Shown: positions 16,451 through 25,480, counted from the first letter of the stretch. The stretch is DNA of 64,000 nucleotides from an uncultured Eubacteriales bacterium (GCA_905207235.1 CAJLKN010000001.1:62001-126000), one strand, 5' to 3'. Translations and numbers: made by a program. Notes: generated by a model from the sequence alone, not told the origin.

Positions 16451-16847
16451 ATATTATAATATTAATTTCTGTACTTAAAAATACATAAGGGATTACCCGT
16501 TGCGGGTAATCCCTTTGTTTATCCGTCTGAACTGTGTGCGTTCAGAGAGATAAACTATATTCAAAGCGCTTGCGCTTGTAAAATTAATTTGAGCAATGCC
16601 GTTACATTTATTCGGCTTGCACTAAAAATTCTGAATTTCTTTCGTGTTTGTCTCTTTAACAAAAGTTTGCGCGTTGATTGCTTTGTTTATCTTCATTACG
16701 CAATGACTTATGACCGCGCGCAACAAACGATAGCTTTATGAACTTTTTCTCTAATACAATAAAGCCTTTTTGCTTACTATAATGAAAAACGACGCTCAAA
16801 AGCAAGTTTTCTAGCCCATTTAGCTTTATGCAATAATAAGGCTCGCA
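16451..16847. other. gene-poor gap with hairpins, possible small RNA
   Basis: About 400 bases with no convincing protein gene. On the minus strand a TCTGAAC/GTTCAGA 7-bp hairpin (about 16524-16548) is followed by the strong 13-bp hairpin at 16487-16515, and the palindrome AAGCGCTTGCGCTT lies near 16564. This could be a small RNA with its own terminator, or only the leader of the gene that follows. A frame of 68 residues at 16656-16862 lacks a ribosome binding site and looks spurious. Confidence 0.35.
16487..16515. terminator. strong hairpin upstream of the solute-binding protein gene
   Basis: AAGGGATTACCCG and CGGGTAATCCCTT form a perfect 13-bp stem with a 3-base loop, followed on the minus strand by ATGTATTTTT. 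It may end an upstream transcript or attenuate the murB series. Confidence 0.7.
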
Positions 16848-16878
16848 TAAAAAAAACCGCAACCTGTGCGGTTGCGGT
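16847..16878 (-). terminator. terminator of yebC
   Basis: ACCGCAACC and GGTTGCGGT form a 9-bp stem over a 5-base loop, followed by TTTTTTTT on the minus strand. Confidence 0.88.
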
Positions 16879-16892
16879 ATGACTATTTAAAA

Positions 16893-17633
16893 TCAGTCTT
16901 CATCTTCCTCAACGGGAAGTTCTACGTTATGATAAACGTTCTGCACATCGTCGAGCTCTTCGAGTTTATCTATCATCTTGACGAAAGTTGCAAGTTTATC
17001 ATCGGGAAGGGTAATTGTGTTCTGGGGAACCATCTTGATTTCGGCTTCGAGGAAGGTTACGCCCTTATCCTCGAAATACTTGCGTACGGAAGAAAAGGCT
17101 TCGGGAGTTGTATAAACTTCATATACGTCCTCCTGAACGACGTAGTCCTCCGCCTCGGCTTCGAGGCAGTACTCCATCATCTTGTCTTCGTCGAGCGCAA
17201 CAGTCCTTTCTATGACGATTACACCCTTATTGTCGAACTGATAGCTGACGCAGCCGGGTTTGCCCATCTGACCGCCGCACCTCGACATCGTGGAAGATAT
17301 GTCGCCCGAAGTACGGTTTACGTTGTCGGTAAGAGTTTTGATTATTACCGCAGAACCTGCAACGCCGTAGCCTTCGTAGGTGAGCTCCTTATAATCTTTG
17401 CCGGAAAGTTCGCCTGCCGCCTTCGCAATCGAACGTTTGATGTTATCGTTGGGCATGTTTGCGGCCTTAGCTTTTGCTATTACGTCCGCGAGCTTGGAGT
17501 TTGTATCGGGATTGGGATTGCCCTTTGCGGCAACGGCAAGCTCTCTGCCAATTTTAGTGAATATTGCGCCGCGCGCAGCATCTGTCTTGCTCTTCTTCGC
17601 GGCTATGTTGTGCCATTTGGAATGTCCTGACAT
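16893..17633 (-). CDS. YebC/PmpR/TACO1-family protein
   Basis: 246 residues, full length. The family signature MSGHSKWHNIAAKKSKTDA opens the protein, followed by AIFTKIGRELAVAAK, MPNDNIKRSIAKAAGE and YEGYGVAGSAVIIKTLTDN. The C-terminus is acidic. Annotated historically as a transcription regulator; relatives are now known to assist ribosomes during difficult elongation, such as proline stretches. The position after a tRNA/rRNA methylase gene and the ribosomal operon agrees with a translation role. Confidence 0.95.
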   Translation of the reverse strand: MSGHSKWHNIAAKKSKTDAARGAIFTKIGRELAVAAKGNPNPDTNSKLADVIAKAKAANMPNDNIKRSIAKAAGELSGKDYKELTYEGYGVAGSAVIIKTLTDNVNRTSGDISSTMSRCGGQMGKPGCVSYQFDNKGVIVIERTVALDEDKMMEYCLEAEAEDYVVQEDVYEVYTTPEAFSSVRKYFEDKGVTFLEAEIKMVPQNTITLPDDKLATFVKMIDKLEELDDVQNVYHNVELPVEEDED

Positions 17634-17634
17634 A

Positions 17635-18369
17635 TTAATCCTCTTTTATATTATTTTTAAGCGCGTACATCGCGATTGCCGCGGAAATTGCCGCATTGAG
17701 ACTTTCGCAACTTGCGCGCATGGGTATGCTGACGGTATAACTGCCCGCGCATGCAATTCTATCCGAAATTCCGCCGCCCTCGTTGCCTATGCACAGGCAG
17801 AATTTTTTTGGCGGAACGAATGAAAAAATGTTCTCGCCCTGCATGTCCGCCGTTATAAGCGGCACTTCCGACAGAGCGGAGAGCACCTCATCCGCGCTCC
17901 CTTCGTGAATTTTTACGAAGAAAATTCCGCTCATGCTCGACCTTACGACTTTGGGCGAAAACGCATCGGCGCAATTTATAAGATAAATGTCGTCGTAACC
18001 CGCCGCGTTTGCCGTGCGGATTATAGTGCCCACGTTGCCGGGGTCCTGAAGCCGGTCCAAAAGAATGCACCTGCCCTTTGGCGGTTCAACGCGCGTATCG
18101 GGCAGCTTTACCGAGGCAAGAACGCCCTGCGGAGTTTTTTCCGAAGAAATATACGAAAAGACTTCGCGCGAAACGACGACGGCGTTTTCAAACGCCCCGG
18201 CGTGTTCCTCCGTGCAGACGACAGCTGTAATTTCTCCGCCCGACGCTATGCACTCGCGCACAGGTTTAAGCCCTTCGACGAGGTATTCGCCGCAGAGCTT
18301 TCTGTACTTTTTTTCTGAAAGCGATGCTATTTTTTTTATGAGCGGATTGCTTCGCGAGGTTATTACCAT
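17635..18369 (-). CDS. TrmH/SpoU-family RNA 2'-O-methyltransferase
   Basis: 244 residues from ATG 18369, where MVITSRSNPLIKKIASL matches the family start; further ATGs lie 6 and 33 bases upstream. An N-terminal substrate-binding domain (EYLVEGLKPVREC) precedes the SPOUT domain with motif 1 LDRLQDPGNVGTIIRTANA (about 110-128), motif 2 LCIGNEGGGIS (about 200-210) and motif 3 SIPMRASCESLNAAISAAI (about 225-243). It methylates ribose in rRNA or tRNA using SAM; the exact nucleotide is unknown. No clear ribosome binding site. It sits one base before yebC. Confidence 0.92.
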   Translation of the reverse strand: MVITSRSNPLIKKIASLSEKKYRKLCGEYLVEGLKPVRECIASGGEITAVVCTEEHAGAFENAVVVSREVFSYISSEKTPQGVLASVKLPDTRVEPPKGRCILLDRLQDPGNVGTIIRTANAAGYDDIYLINCADAFSPKVVRSSMSGIFFVKIHEGSADEVLSALSEVPLITADMQGENIFSFVPPKKFCLCIGNEGGGISDRIACAGSYTVSIPMRASCESLNAAISAAIAMYALKNNIKED

Positions 18370-18423
18370 ATACATTAAACAGGGTAGCTGCCACAAAGTC
18401 AACTACCCCGAATAAAATCAGAT

Positions 18424-18774
18424 TTAAACAGCTGCCTTTGCTTTTTCGGCAAGCGCTGCGAATGCTGCGGCGTCGTTGACTGCGATATCAGCCAGAACCT
18501 TGCGGTTGAGGTTGATGCCGGCAACCTTGAGACCGTGCATGAATTTTGAATATGAAAGTCCGTTAATTCTTGCTGCTGCGTTTATACGAGCAATCCAGAG
18601 CGAACGCATGTCGCGCTTACGAAGTCTTCTTCCTGCATAAGCATAGTTGAGGGACTTCATTACGGCTTCCCTTGCTATTCTGTAAGACTTGGACTTGCTT
18701 CCGAAATATCCCTTGGAAAGGCGCAATATCTTTCTGCGCTTCTTTAAAGCGTTTACAGTTCTCTTAATACGCAT
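18424..18774 (-). CDS. rplT: 50S ribosomal protein L20
   Basis: 116 residues, full length. MRIKRTVNALKKRRKILRLS, KGYFGSKSKSYRIAREAVMKS-type core and IARINAAARINGLSYSKF are diagnostic. It binds 23S rRNA early in assembly and in Firmicutes represses its own operon through the leader. AAGGAGGA precedes the ATG. Third gene of infC-rpmI-rplT. Confidence 0.98.
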   Translation of the reverse strand: MRIKRTVNALKKRRKILRLSKGYFGSKSKSYRIAREAVMKSLNYAYAGRRLRKRDMRSLWIARINAAARINGLSYSKFMHGLKVAGINLNRKVLADIAVNDAAAFAALAEKAKAAV

Positions 18775-18789
18775 ATCCCTTGTCCTCCT

Positions 18790-18990
18790 TTATGCCTTGT
18801 AAGGAATCATGTTCTTTACGGTTGATTCCTGCGTGGTGGAAACGAGCGTGTTCTGGCGCAGGTTTCTCTTTCTCTTTCTGTTCTTAGTTTCCGCTTTATG
18901 GTTCTTGCCGCCGTGAGGTCTCTTCACCTTGCCGGTGGAAGTGAGCCAGAAGCGCTTTTTCGAACCGCTGTGCGATTTCTGCTTGGGCAT
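18790..18990 (-). CDS. rpmI: 50S ribosomal protein L35
   Basis: 66 residues, basic and full length: MPKQKSHSGSKKRFWLTSTG, then HKAETKNRKRKRNLRQNTLV. A structural protein of the large subunit. AGGAGGA precedes the ATG. Middle gene of the operon, 15 bases before rplT. Confidence 0.97.
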   Translation of the reverse strand: MPKQKSHSGSKKRFWLTSTGKVKRPHGGKNHKAETKNRKRKRNLRQNTLVSTTQESTVKNMIPYKA

Positions 18991-19042
18991 ATATTTATTC
19001 CTCCTGAAAATTTTACGAATTAAAAATTATTAACCGCCGCCT

Positions 19043-19561
19043 TTACGCTTTTGCGGGCGAGAGCATCATTGTTATGTTTCTGCCCTCGGCAACGGGTTTT
19101 TTATCCTGAACGGCCTTACCGTCGAGCCCGGCAAAAAAGTCTTCCATGACTTTTATCCCCTGATAAGAACGCGAATTTTCGCGGCCCTTCATGCGGATGG
19201 AAACCTTGACTTTATTGCCCTGCTCCAAAAATTTGAGGCACTGCTTGGTCTTTACCGCAATATCGCCTACGTCAATCGTCATCGAAAGTCTTATTTCCTT
19301 AATTTCGACAACCGTCTGATTTTTGCGGCTCTCTTTGTCCTTTTTTGCCTGCTCGTACTTGAACTTGGAATAGTCCATTATTTTGCATACGGGGGGCACG
19401 GCGTTGGGCGAAATTTTTACGAGGTCGAGGTCGGCGTCTTCCGCCATGCGCAGAGCCTGAATTGCGGGCATTATGCCCACCATGTTGCCGTCTGCTCCGA
19501 TAACCCTGACTTCCTTATCCCTGATTGCCTGATTAACTTGATAAAATTCTTTTTTTTCCAT
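19043..19561 (-). CDS. infC: translation initiation factor IF-3
   Basis: 172 residues from ATG 19561 (MEKKEFYQVNQAIRDKEVRV), which matches the family start; the longer frame upstream runs through the attenuator and is rejected. The N-domain includes MAEDADLDLVKISPNAVPPVCKIMDY-type sequence, followed by the linker with FKYEQAKKDKESRKNQ and a C-domain with KEIRLSMTIDVGDIAVKTKQ and KVKVSIRMKGRE. IF-3 binds the 30S subunit and checks start-codon pairing. GAGG lies only three bases before the ATG, an unusually tight spacing, in keeping with infC genes often having irregular starts. Confidence 0.96.
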   Translation of the reverse strand: MEKKEFYQVNQAIRDKEVRVIGADGNMVGIMPAIQALRMAEDADLDLVKISPNAVPPVCKIMDYSKFKYEQAKKDKESRKNQTVVEIKEIRLSMTIDVGDIAVKTKQCLKFLEQGNKVKVSIRMKGRENSRSYQGIKVMEDFFAGLDGKAVQDKKPVAEGRNITMMLSPAKA

Positions 19562-19577
19562 TGTCCTCAATATCAGA

Positions 19578-19735
19578 TAAAAAATAATCGGGATAAGCAA
19601 AAACTTATCCCGACACAATGCACAAACGCACAATTAACGCTTAAACATTATTTGCCTGTACCGCTACGCGTACGGCGAAAGGGAATAACCTTTGCTTACC
19701 CGTATATAATACAGCATTTTCAAGCGGTTGTCAAA
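19578..19735 (-). promoter_or_regulatory. infC leader with promoter and L20-type attenuator
   Basis: The promoter is TTGACA (19734-19729), 17 bases, TATTAT (19711-19706). A leader of about 135 bases follows and ends in a terminator: CGGGATAAG and CTTATCCCG (19612-19589) with a T-run up to 19578, just before infC. In Bacillus the same operon is controlled by an L20-binding leader that switches such a terminator, so the same is inferred here. Confidence 0.75.
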
Positions 19736-19744
19736 TAATTTTTA

Positions 19745-21652
19745 TCAGAAAATAATTTTTTCTTTATCTTCTTTGACAACGGTTGCGATAAATTCGTCCT
19801 TGGGCATGGTATATTTTTCCTCCACGCCGCGCTTGTTGACGTTTACGGTGCCCTCTTCCGCTTCCTTGTCGCCGACGACTATCACGTAAGGCACTTTATC
19901 CATCTTGGCTTCGCGTATCTTATAGCCGATTTTTTCGTTGCGCAAATCGCATTCTGCGCGCAGACCCGCATCTTTGAGCTCGTCGCATACCTTCTTTGCA
20001 TAGTCCGCCGTTCTGTCGGTTATGGAAAGAACTTTTACCTGAACGGGCGCAAGCCATACGGGGAATTTGCCCGCAAAATGCTCTATGAGTATGCCGATAA
20101 ATCTTTCGATTGAACCGAAGATTGCGCGGTGTATCATTATGGGGCGGTGCTTCATGCCGTCTTCGCCGACATATTCGAGCTCGAAGCGCTGGGGCATCTG
20201 GAAGTCGAGCTGTATAGTGCCGCACTGCCACGTTCTGCCTATGCTGTCCTGAAGGTGGAAGTCTATCTTGGGTCCGTAGAACGCGCCGTCGCCTTCGTTA
20301 ATCTCATATTCGAGACCAAGCTCGTCGAGTGCTTTTTTGAGCGCGTCGGTGGCGAGGTTCCATTCCTCCTCCGTGCCCATGCTGTCTTCGGGACGGGTGG
20401 AAAGTTCAACTTTATACTTGAAACCGAACTGCTTATAAATAGTATCCGTAAGTCTTACAACGCCCTTGATTTCGTCGGTTATCTGCTCGGGAAGCATAAA
20501 GATATGCGCATCGTCCTGCGTGAAGCAGCGCACGCGGAAAAGCCCGTGGAGCTGTCCGCTCTTTTCGTGGCGGTGCACGAGACCCATTTCTGCCATTCTC
20601 AAAGGAAGATCTTTATAGCTGTGGGGCGTAAGTTTGTAAACCAGCATACCGCCGGGGCAGTTCATGGGCTTTACGGCGCAGTCTTCCCCGTCGATTTTGG
20701 TAGTGTACATATTATCCTTGTAGTGCTCCCAGTGTCCAGAATTTTCCCAGAGTGTTCTCGTGAGGATAATGGGCGTCTGAATTTCAACATAGCCTTCCTT
20801 GCGGTGAAGCCCGCGCCAGTAATCGACGAGCGTATTTTTGAGCACCATGCCGTTGGGAAGGAAGAAAGGAAATCCTTTGCCCTCGTTCAGAAGAGCGAAG
20901 AGCTTGAGTTCCTTGCCGAGCTTGATGTGGTCGCGCTTTTTAGCTTCTTCGAGCATTTCGAAGTAAGCCTGCATTTCGTCCTTCTTGGCGAACGCTACGC
21001 CGTAAATGCGCGTGAGCATCTTGTTCTTTTCGTTTCCGCGCCAGTATGCGCCCGCAATAGAAACTAGCTTGAAAGCCTTGATTTTGCCCGTCGAAGGAAG
21101 GTGAGGTCCGCGGCAGAGGTCGGTGAATGCGCCCTGCTTGTAGAATGAAATTACGGCGTCCTCTGGCAGGTCGTTTATGAGCTCCACCTTGTACTTTTCA
21201 TTGTACTTGGTCATAAGCTCGATAGCTTCCGCTCTGGGCAGCTCGAACCTTGTGATGGGCGTGTTGGCCTTTATTATCTTGGACATTTCGGCTTCGATTT
21301 TGACGAAATCTTCCTGCGTGATGGGCGTTTTGAAATCGATGTCGTAATAGAAACCGTTATCTATGACGGGACCTATTGCAAGGTTGCAGGTAGGGAATAT
21401 GTTTTTTACCGCCTGCGCCAGAACGTGTGCGCAGGTATGGCGGTAAACTTCAAGCCCCTCCTTGTCTTTGAGCGTTACTATTTCGACTTTATCGCCTTCT
21501 TTAAGCTCCTTTGAAAGGTCGCAAAGAACTCCGTTTACCTTTGCCGCAACCGCGTTGCGGGCAAGCCCTTCGGATATCGCCGAAGCCGCGTCGGCGCAGG
21601 TAGAATTATCTGCGAGATTGAGCTGTTCGTCGTTTTTGAGCAATACTTTCAT
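19745..21652 (-). CDS. thrS: threonyl-tRNA synthetase
   Basis: 635 residues, full length. Order: TGS domain (about 1-60), editing domain with HTCAHVLAQAV near 75 and the conserved CRGPHLPSTG near 185, class II catalytic core with TRTLWENSGHWEHYKDNMY, MNCPGGMLVYK, GLFRVRCFTQDDAHIF and RPIMIHRAIFGSIERF, and the anticodon-binding domain (about 540-635). It charges tRNA-Thr and edits seryl-tRNA-Thr. GAGGAGGA precedes the ATG. A T-box leader with an ACC specifier controls it. Confidence 0.98.
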   Translation of the reverse strand: MKVLLKNDEQLNLADNSTCADAASAISEGLARNAVAAKVNGVLCDLSKELKEGDKVEIVTLKDKEGLEVYRHTCAHVLAQAVKNIFPTCNLAIGPVIDNGFYYDIDFKTPITQEDFVKIEAEMSKIIKANTPITRFELPRAEAIELMTKYNEKYKVELINDLPEDAVISFYKQGAFTDLCRGPHLPSTGKIKAFKLVSIAGAYWRGNEKNKMLTRIYGVAFAKKDEMQAYFEMLEEAKKRDHIKLGKELKLFALLNEGKGFPFFLPNGMVLKNTLVDYWRGLHRKEGYVEIQTPIILTRTLWENSGHWEHYKDNMYTTKIDGEDCAVKPMNCPGGMLVYKLTPHSYKDLPLRMAEMGLVHRHEKSGQLHGLFRVRCFTQDDAHIFMLPEQITDEIKGVVRLTDTIYKQFGFKYKVELSTRPEDSMGTEEEWNLATDALKKALDELGLEYEINEGDGAFYGPKIDFHLQDSIGRTWQCGTIQLDFQMPQRFELEYVGEDGMKHRPIMIHRAIFGSIERFIGILIEHFAGKFPVWLAPVQVKVLSITDRTADYAKKVCDELKDAGLRAECDLRNEKIGYKIREAKMDKVPYVIVVGDKEAEEGTVNVNKRGVEEKYTMPKDEFIATVVKEDKEKIIF

Positions 21653-21689
21653 AAAATTCCTCCTCTGCGGTCTGCCCGCAGCTGCATAT

Positions 21690-21925
21690 TTACGTATAAA
21701 AAAAGTCCTTAAACCGAATTAAATCGGTTTAAGGACGCAAAAAACTGTTTTGCGCGGTTCCACCTTAATTGTCAAAAGACCGCTCTTTGTTGATCCGTAT
21801 ATAAAAAGCAGGTGGTTTCCCTTTATCCCGTGATTTGCCCGCCTTGCAGCCGAAGGGCGCGCTCTCTGAAAAATCCCGCGGAGGTACTTGTCCCGCAACA
21901 GACCGATATATTCAACTGATGGTTA
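21690..21925 (-). ncRNA. T-box riboswitch of thrS (Thr, ACC specifier)
   Basis: The T-box AAGGTGGAACCGCG lies at 21766-21753. Stem I begins near GGGACAAGTACC and contains CAGAGAG, GGCTGCAAGGC in the distal part and the specifier region GGGAAACCACCTGC, where ACC is a threonine codon followed by A. The terminator is GTCCTTAAACCG paired with CGGTTTAAGGAC (21736-21705) with TTTTTTT after it; the T-box competes with it. Uncharged tRNA-Thr is expected to permit readthrough. The tRNA-Thr in this window (anticodon GGT) reads ACC. Confidence 0.93.
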
Positions 21926-21926
21926 T

Positions 21927-21955
21927 ATCTTATAACCTTTCGCCCCTTTTGTCAA
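21927..21955 (-). promoter_or_regulatory. promoter of the T-box/thrS transcript
   Basis: TTGACA (21955-21950), 17 bases, TAAGAT (21932-21927) on the minus strand. Confidence 0.8.
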
Positions 21956-21985
21956 CGATTTGCGAGCTATTTGGTTTAAAATTAT

Positions 21986-22014
21986 TTGCCTTTCGCGCAG
22001 CGAATATGTATAAT
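21986..22014 (+). promoter_or_regulatory. promoter of leuS
   Basis: TTGCCT (21986-21991), 17 bases, TATAAT (22009-22014). The leader is only about 25 bases and holds no T-box, unlike the divergent thrS. Confidence 0.75.
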
Positions 22015-22044
22015 TATATGGAATATTTATCAAGGAAGACAACT

Positions 22045-24453
22045 ATGGCTTACACCGACTTCAACGCAGTTGAAAAAAAATGGATAGACTACTGGGAGAA
22101 GAACGGCACTTTCCACACGGACCTGCACGACTTTTCCAAACCCAAATATTACGTTCTGGACATGTTCCCCTACCCCTCTGGCGCGGGTCTTCACGTAGGA
22201 CACCCCGAAGGCTATACGGCGACAGATATAATCGCCAGAATGAAGCGCATGCAGGGTTACAATGTGCTTCACCCCATCGGATTTGACAGCTTCGGTCTGC
22301 CTGCGGAGCAATACGCAATAAAAACGGGACACCACCCCGGCGGCTTCACGCAGGAAAATATCAAAACGTTTACGTCCCAGCTCAAAATGCTCGGACTTTC
22401 CTACGACTGGACGCAGACCGTTTCTACCTGCGACCCCTCTTACTATAAATGGACGCAGTGGATATTCAAGCAGCTCTGCCTTGCAGGACTTGCGCGCTAT
22501 ATAGAGACGCCCGTCAACTGGTGCGAGGAGCTGGGCACGGTACTTGCTAACGATGAAATTATCGACGGCAAGAGCGAGCGCGGCGGTTTCCCCGTTGTGC
22601 GCAAAAACATGAAGCAGTGGGTCATAGACATAAACAAATATGCCGAGCGCCTTTTGGAGGGGCTTGACGAACTCGACTGGCCTGAAGCCTCCAAGGTTGC
22701 GCAGCGCAACTGGATAGGCAAATCAGTGGGCGCGGAAGTTATATTCAAAGTTGACGGAAGCGACGAACAGTTTACCGTGTTCACCACCCGCTGCGACACG
22801 CTTTTCGGCGCGACGTACTGCGTTCTTGCGCCCGAACACAAACTTGTGGATAAAATCACAACTCCCGACAGAAAGAAGGAAGTCGAAGAATATAAAAAAA
22901 TCTGCGCTAGCAAATCCGACCTTGAAAGAACTGAACTCAACAAGGACAAGACGGGCGCGTTCACGGGAGCATACGCAATAAACCCCGTAAACGGAAACAA
23001 AATTCCCGTATGGATTTCCGACTACGTGCTCACCTCCTACGGCACGGGCGCGATTATGGCAGTCCCCGCGCACGACACGCGCGACTATGAATTCGCAAAG
23101 AAATTCTCTCTGCCCATTATTCAGGTTCTCGAGGGCGGCAACATTGAAAAAGAAGCCTGGACACAGGACGGCGTTCACATAAATTCAGGCTTTTTGAACG
23201 GGCTCAACAAGCAGGACGCCATTGACAAAATGGCTGAATGGCTGACCGAGCACAATTGCGGAAAGAAAGCCGTAACTTATAAACTGCGCGAATGGATTTT
23301 TGCCCGCCAGAGATACTGGGGCGAACCTCTGCCCGTCATTCACCTTGAAAACGGCGAGGTCGTTCTGCTCGACGACAGTCAGTTACCACTCGTTCTGCCC
23401 GAAATGGACGATTACAAGGCGCACGGCGGAAACGCTCCTCTCGAAAACGCGAAAGACTGGGTGAACGTTACCGTCAACGGCGTAAAGGGCAAGCGCGAAA
23501 CGACTACAATGCCCGGTTCGGCCGGCTCGAGCTGGTATTTCCTCCGCTACTGCGACCCTCACAACGACGAAAAATTTGCCGATTACGAACTGCTTAAACA
23601 CTGGATGCCCGTTGACTTCTACTGCGGCGGCAAGGAGCACCTTGTGGGGCACCTGCTCTATTCGAGGTTCTGGAACAACTTCCTCTACGACAAAGGCTAC
23701 GTCCCCTACAAAGAACCCTTCAAGAAGCTCTTCCATCAGGGCATGATTTTGGGCGAGGACGGCGAAAAGATGTCCAAGTCCAAGGGCAACGTCATCAACC
23801 CCAACGACGTCGTGCGCGATTACGGCGCAGACGTTCTGAGAATGTATGAAATGTTCATGGGTCCCGTCGCCGACACAAAGCCCTGGAACACTAAAAACAT
23901 CGAGGGCGTAAAGAAGTTTATCGACAGAATTCACAGGCTCTACTTCGAGAGCGGCGCTATATCCGACAAAGCCAATACAAATCTTGAAAAGATTTATAAC
24001 CAGACAATCAAAAAGGTTACCGAAGATTACGGCGCGCTCAAGGTAAACACAGCAATTTCGCAGATGATGATTTTCGTCAATGCCATTTACAAGGAAATTG
24101 CCGACGGCAACAGCTTCCCCCGCGAGTACGCAGAAGGGCTTGTAAAACTGCTCAACCCCGTCATTCCCTTCCTTACGGAGGAAATATGGACTGTCGCGCT
24201 CGGACACGAAGGCACTATCGCCTACGAAAAATGGCCAGAAGCCGACGAGAGCAAGTGCGGAGAGGAAACTTTTGAATATGCCGTTCAGGTCAACAGCAAA
24301 ATCAAGACGAAAATTTCTCTCCCCGCGGACCTTTCCCCCGCACTCATCGAAGAGCGCGTGAGGGCAGACGCCGCAATTATGGCGTTCACAGAAGGCAAGC
24401 CCGTCAAAAAATTTATTGTCGTACCCAAACGCCTTATAAATATTATCGTATAA
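22045..24453 (+). CDS. leuS: leucyl-tRNA synthetase
   Basis: 802 residues from ATG 22045, which has AAGGAAG seven bases before it; the frame is open further upstream but that part overlaps the promoter. Class I features: HIGH-type YPSGAGLHVGHPEGY near 40, the CP1 editing insertion (about 220-415) with FTTRCDTLFGATY and GTGAIMAVPAHDTRDYEFA, and KMSKS-type GEKMSKSKGNVINP near 575, then the anticodon domain. It charges tRNA-Leu. Length is normal. Divergent from thrS. Confidence 0.98.
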   Translation: MAYTDFNAVEKKWIDYWEKNGTFHTDLHDFSKPKYYVLDMFPYPSGAGLHVGHPEGYTATDIIARMKRMQGYNVLHPIGFDSFGLPAEQYAIKTGHHPGGFTQENIKTFTSQLKMLGLSYDWTQTVSTCDPSYYKWTQWIFKQLCLAGLARYIETPVNWCEELGTVLANDEIIDGKSERGGFPVVRKNMKQWVIDINKYAERLLEGLDELDWPEASKVAQRNWIGKSVGAEVIFKVDGSDEQFTVFTTRCDTLFGATYCVLAPEHKLVDKITTPDRKKEVEEYKKICASKSDLERTELNKDKTGAFTGAYAINPVNGNKIPVWISDYVLTSYGTGAIMAVPAHDTRDYEFAKKFSLPIIQVLEGGNIEKEAWTQDGVHINSGFLNGLNKQDAIDKMAEWLTEHNCGKKAVTYKLREWIFARQRYWGEPLPVIHLENGEVVLLDDSQLPLVLPEMDDYKAHGGNAPLENAKDWVNVTVNGVKGKRETTTMPGSAGSSWYFLRYCDPHNDEKFADYELLKHWMPVDFYCGGKEHLVGHLLYSRFWNNFLYDKGYVPYKEPFKKLFHQGMILGEDGEKMSKSKGNVINPNDVVRDYGADVLRMYEMFMGPVADTKPWNTKNIEGVKKFIDRIHRLYFESGAISDKANTNLEKIYNQTIKKVTEDYGALKVNTAISQMMIFVNAIYKEIADGNSFPREYAEGLVKLLNPVIPFLTEEIWTVALGHEGTIAYEKWPEADESKCGEETFEYAVQVNSKIKTKISLPADLSPALIEERVRADAAIMAFTEGKPVKKFIVVPKRLINIIV

Positions 24454-24461
24454 AAAATATA

Positions 24462-24491
24462 AAGGCGCCGCTGCATGCGCAGCGGCGCCTT
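24462..24491. terminator. bidirectional terminator between leuS and LysR gene
   Basis: A perfect 13-bp inverted repeat (AAGGCGCCGCTGC and GCAGCGGCGCCTT) with a 4-base loop between convergent genes. Confidence 0.88.
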
Positions 24492-24502
24492 GTCTATTTT
24501 AT

Positions 24503-25429
24503 TTATTTTTTATCCGCATTCATCCTGCCCGACACGGCTTGCTGCGTCAACAGCTCGATATATCTTTCGGAAAGTGCCGAAAGCACGGTTTTATTGTGCG
24601 TTACATAGCCAATTTCCATATAATCGTCAACATCGAGCGGTATGGCGACAATATTGTTCCAGTTAAGCTCGCCGTTGATAATTCCGCTCGAAATGGTATA
24701 ACCTTCGAGACCGACGAGGCAGTTGAAAAGAGTGGCTCTGTCCCTCACCCTTATATTTTTTGCCGAATAGCGGACGGAAAGAATTTCCTCTGCAAAATAG
24801 AAAGAATTGTGCTCGCCCTGTTCGAAAGTCAGGCAGGGATAAGGCGCGAGGTCGTCGATCGAAACGCTCTTTTTTTGCGTCAGCGGATGACCTTTCGCCA
24901 CGAAAACGTGCGGCAAAGCCGTTATAACGGGAGTGAATTTCAAATCGTTTTCTTTGAGCACTTTTAAAATTACTGCGCGGTTGAAATCGTTAAGATACAG
25001 CACGCCGACCTGACTGCGGAGAGATGCGACATCTTCGATTATTTCGTAAGTCTGCGTTTCGCGCAGGCGGAAATCGTATTCGTCCGCGCCCGCCTCTCGA
25101 ATTAAAGAAATAAAGGCATCTACGGCAAAAGAATAGTGCTGGCAAGAAACGCAGAAATTGCGCTTTCTGCGCTTTGCTCCCTTATACTTCTCCTCGAGCA
25201 GGTTCATCTGCTCCGAAACCTGACGGGCATAGGACAAGAACTCCTCCCCCTCGGGCGTAAGTTCCACCCCGCGGTTGGTGCGGTTGAATATCGTTATACC
25301 CAACTCCTCTTCGAGCTCTCTCACCGCCTGGGTGAGGCTGGGCTGGGAGACAAATAATTTTTTCGCCGCAAGGCTTATTTTGCCCTCCTGCGCTATGCAA
25401 ATGGCGTATTTTATCTGTTGAAAAGTCAT
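24503..25429 (-). CDS. LysR-family transcriptional regulator
   Basis: 308 residues from ATG 25429 (MTFQQIKYAICIAQEGKISL). The helix-turn-helix reads SLAAKKLFVSQPSLTQAVRE with LEEELGITIFNR after it; the remaining ~220 residues form the inducer-binding domain (HVFVAKGHPLTQ, then LEGYTISSGI). The target and effector are unknown. No ribosome binding site precedes the ATG; the start is 14 bases beyond the stem of the acpP terminator, so translation may be weak or the start misjudged. The only same-strand neighbour is acpP. Confidence 0.9.
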   Translation of the reverse strand: MTFQQIKYAICIAQEGKISLAAKKLFVSQPSLTQAVRELEEELGITIFNRTNRGVELTPEGEEFLSYARQVSEQMNLLEEKYKGAKRRKRNFCVSCQHYSFAVDAFISLIREAGADEYDFRLRETQTYEIIEDVASLRSQVGVLYLNDFNRAVILKVLKENDLKFTPVITALPHVFVAKGHPLTQKKSVSIDDLAPYPCLTFEQGEHNSFYFAEEILSVRYSAKNIRVRDRATLFNCLVGLEGYTISSGIINGELNWNNIVAIPLDVDDYMEIGYVTHNKTVLSALSERYIELLTQQAVSGRMNADKK

Positions 25430-25435
25430 AAAAAC

Positions 25436-25467
25436 CGTAAAAACCCGCGGCATAAAATGCCGCGGGT
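25436..25467 (-). terminator. terminator of acpP
   Basis: ACCCGCGGCA and TGCCGCGGGT form a 10-bp stem (25467-25443), followed by TTTTACGGTTTTT on the minus strand. Confidence 0.85.
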
Positions 25468-25480
25468 AAATTATTATTTT

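Noticed and set aside
16656..16862. A 68-residue minus-strand frame in the yebC gap
   Set aside because: No ribosome binding site, overlaps the yebC terminator, no family resemblance.
20129..21067. A 312-residue plus-strand reading frame
   Set aside because: Lies wholly antisense to thrS, whose protein sequence is unambiguous.
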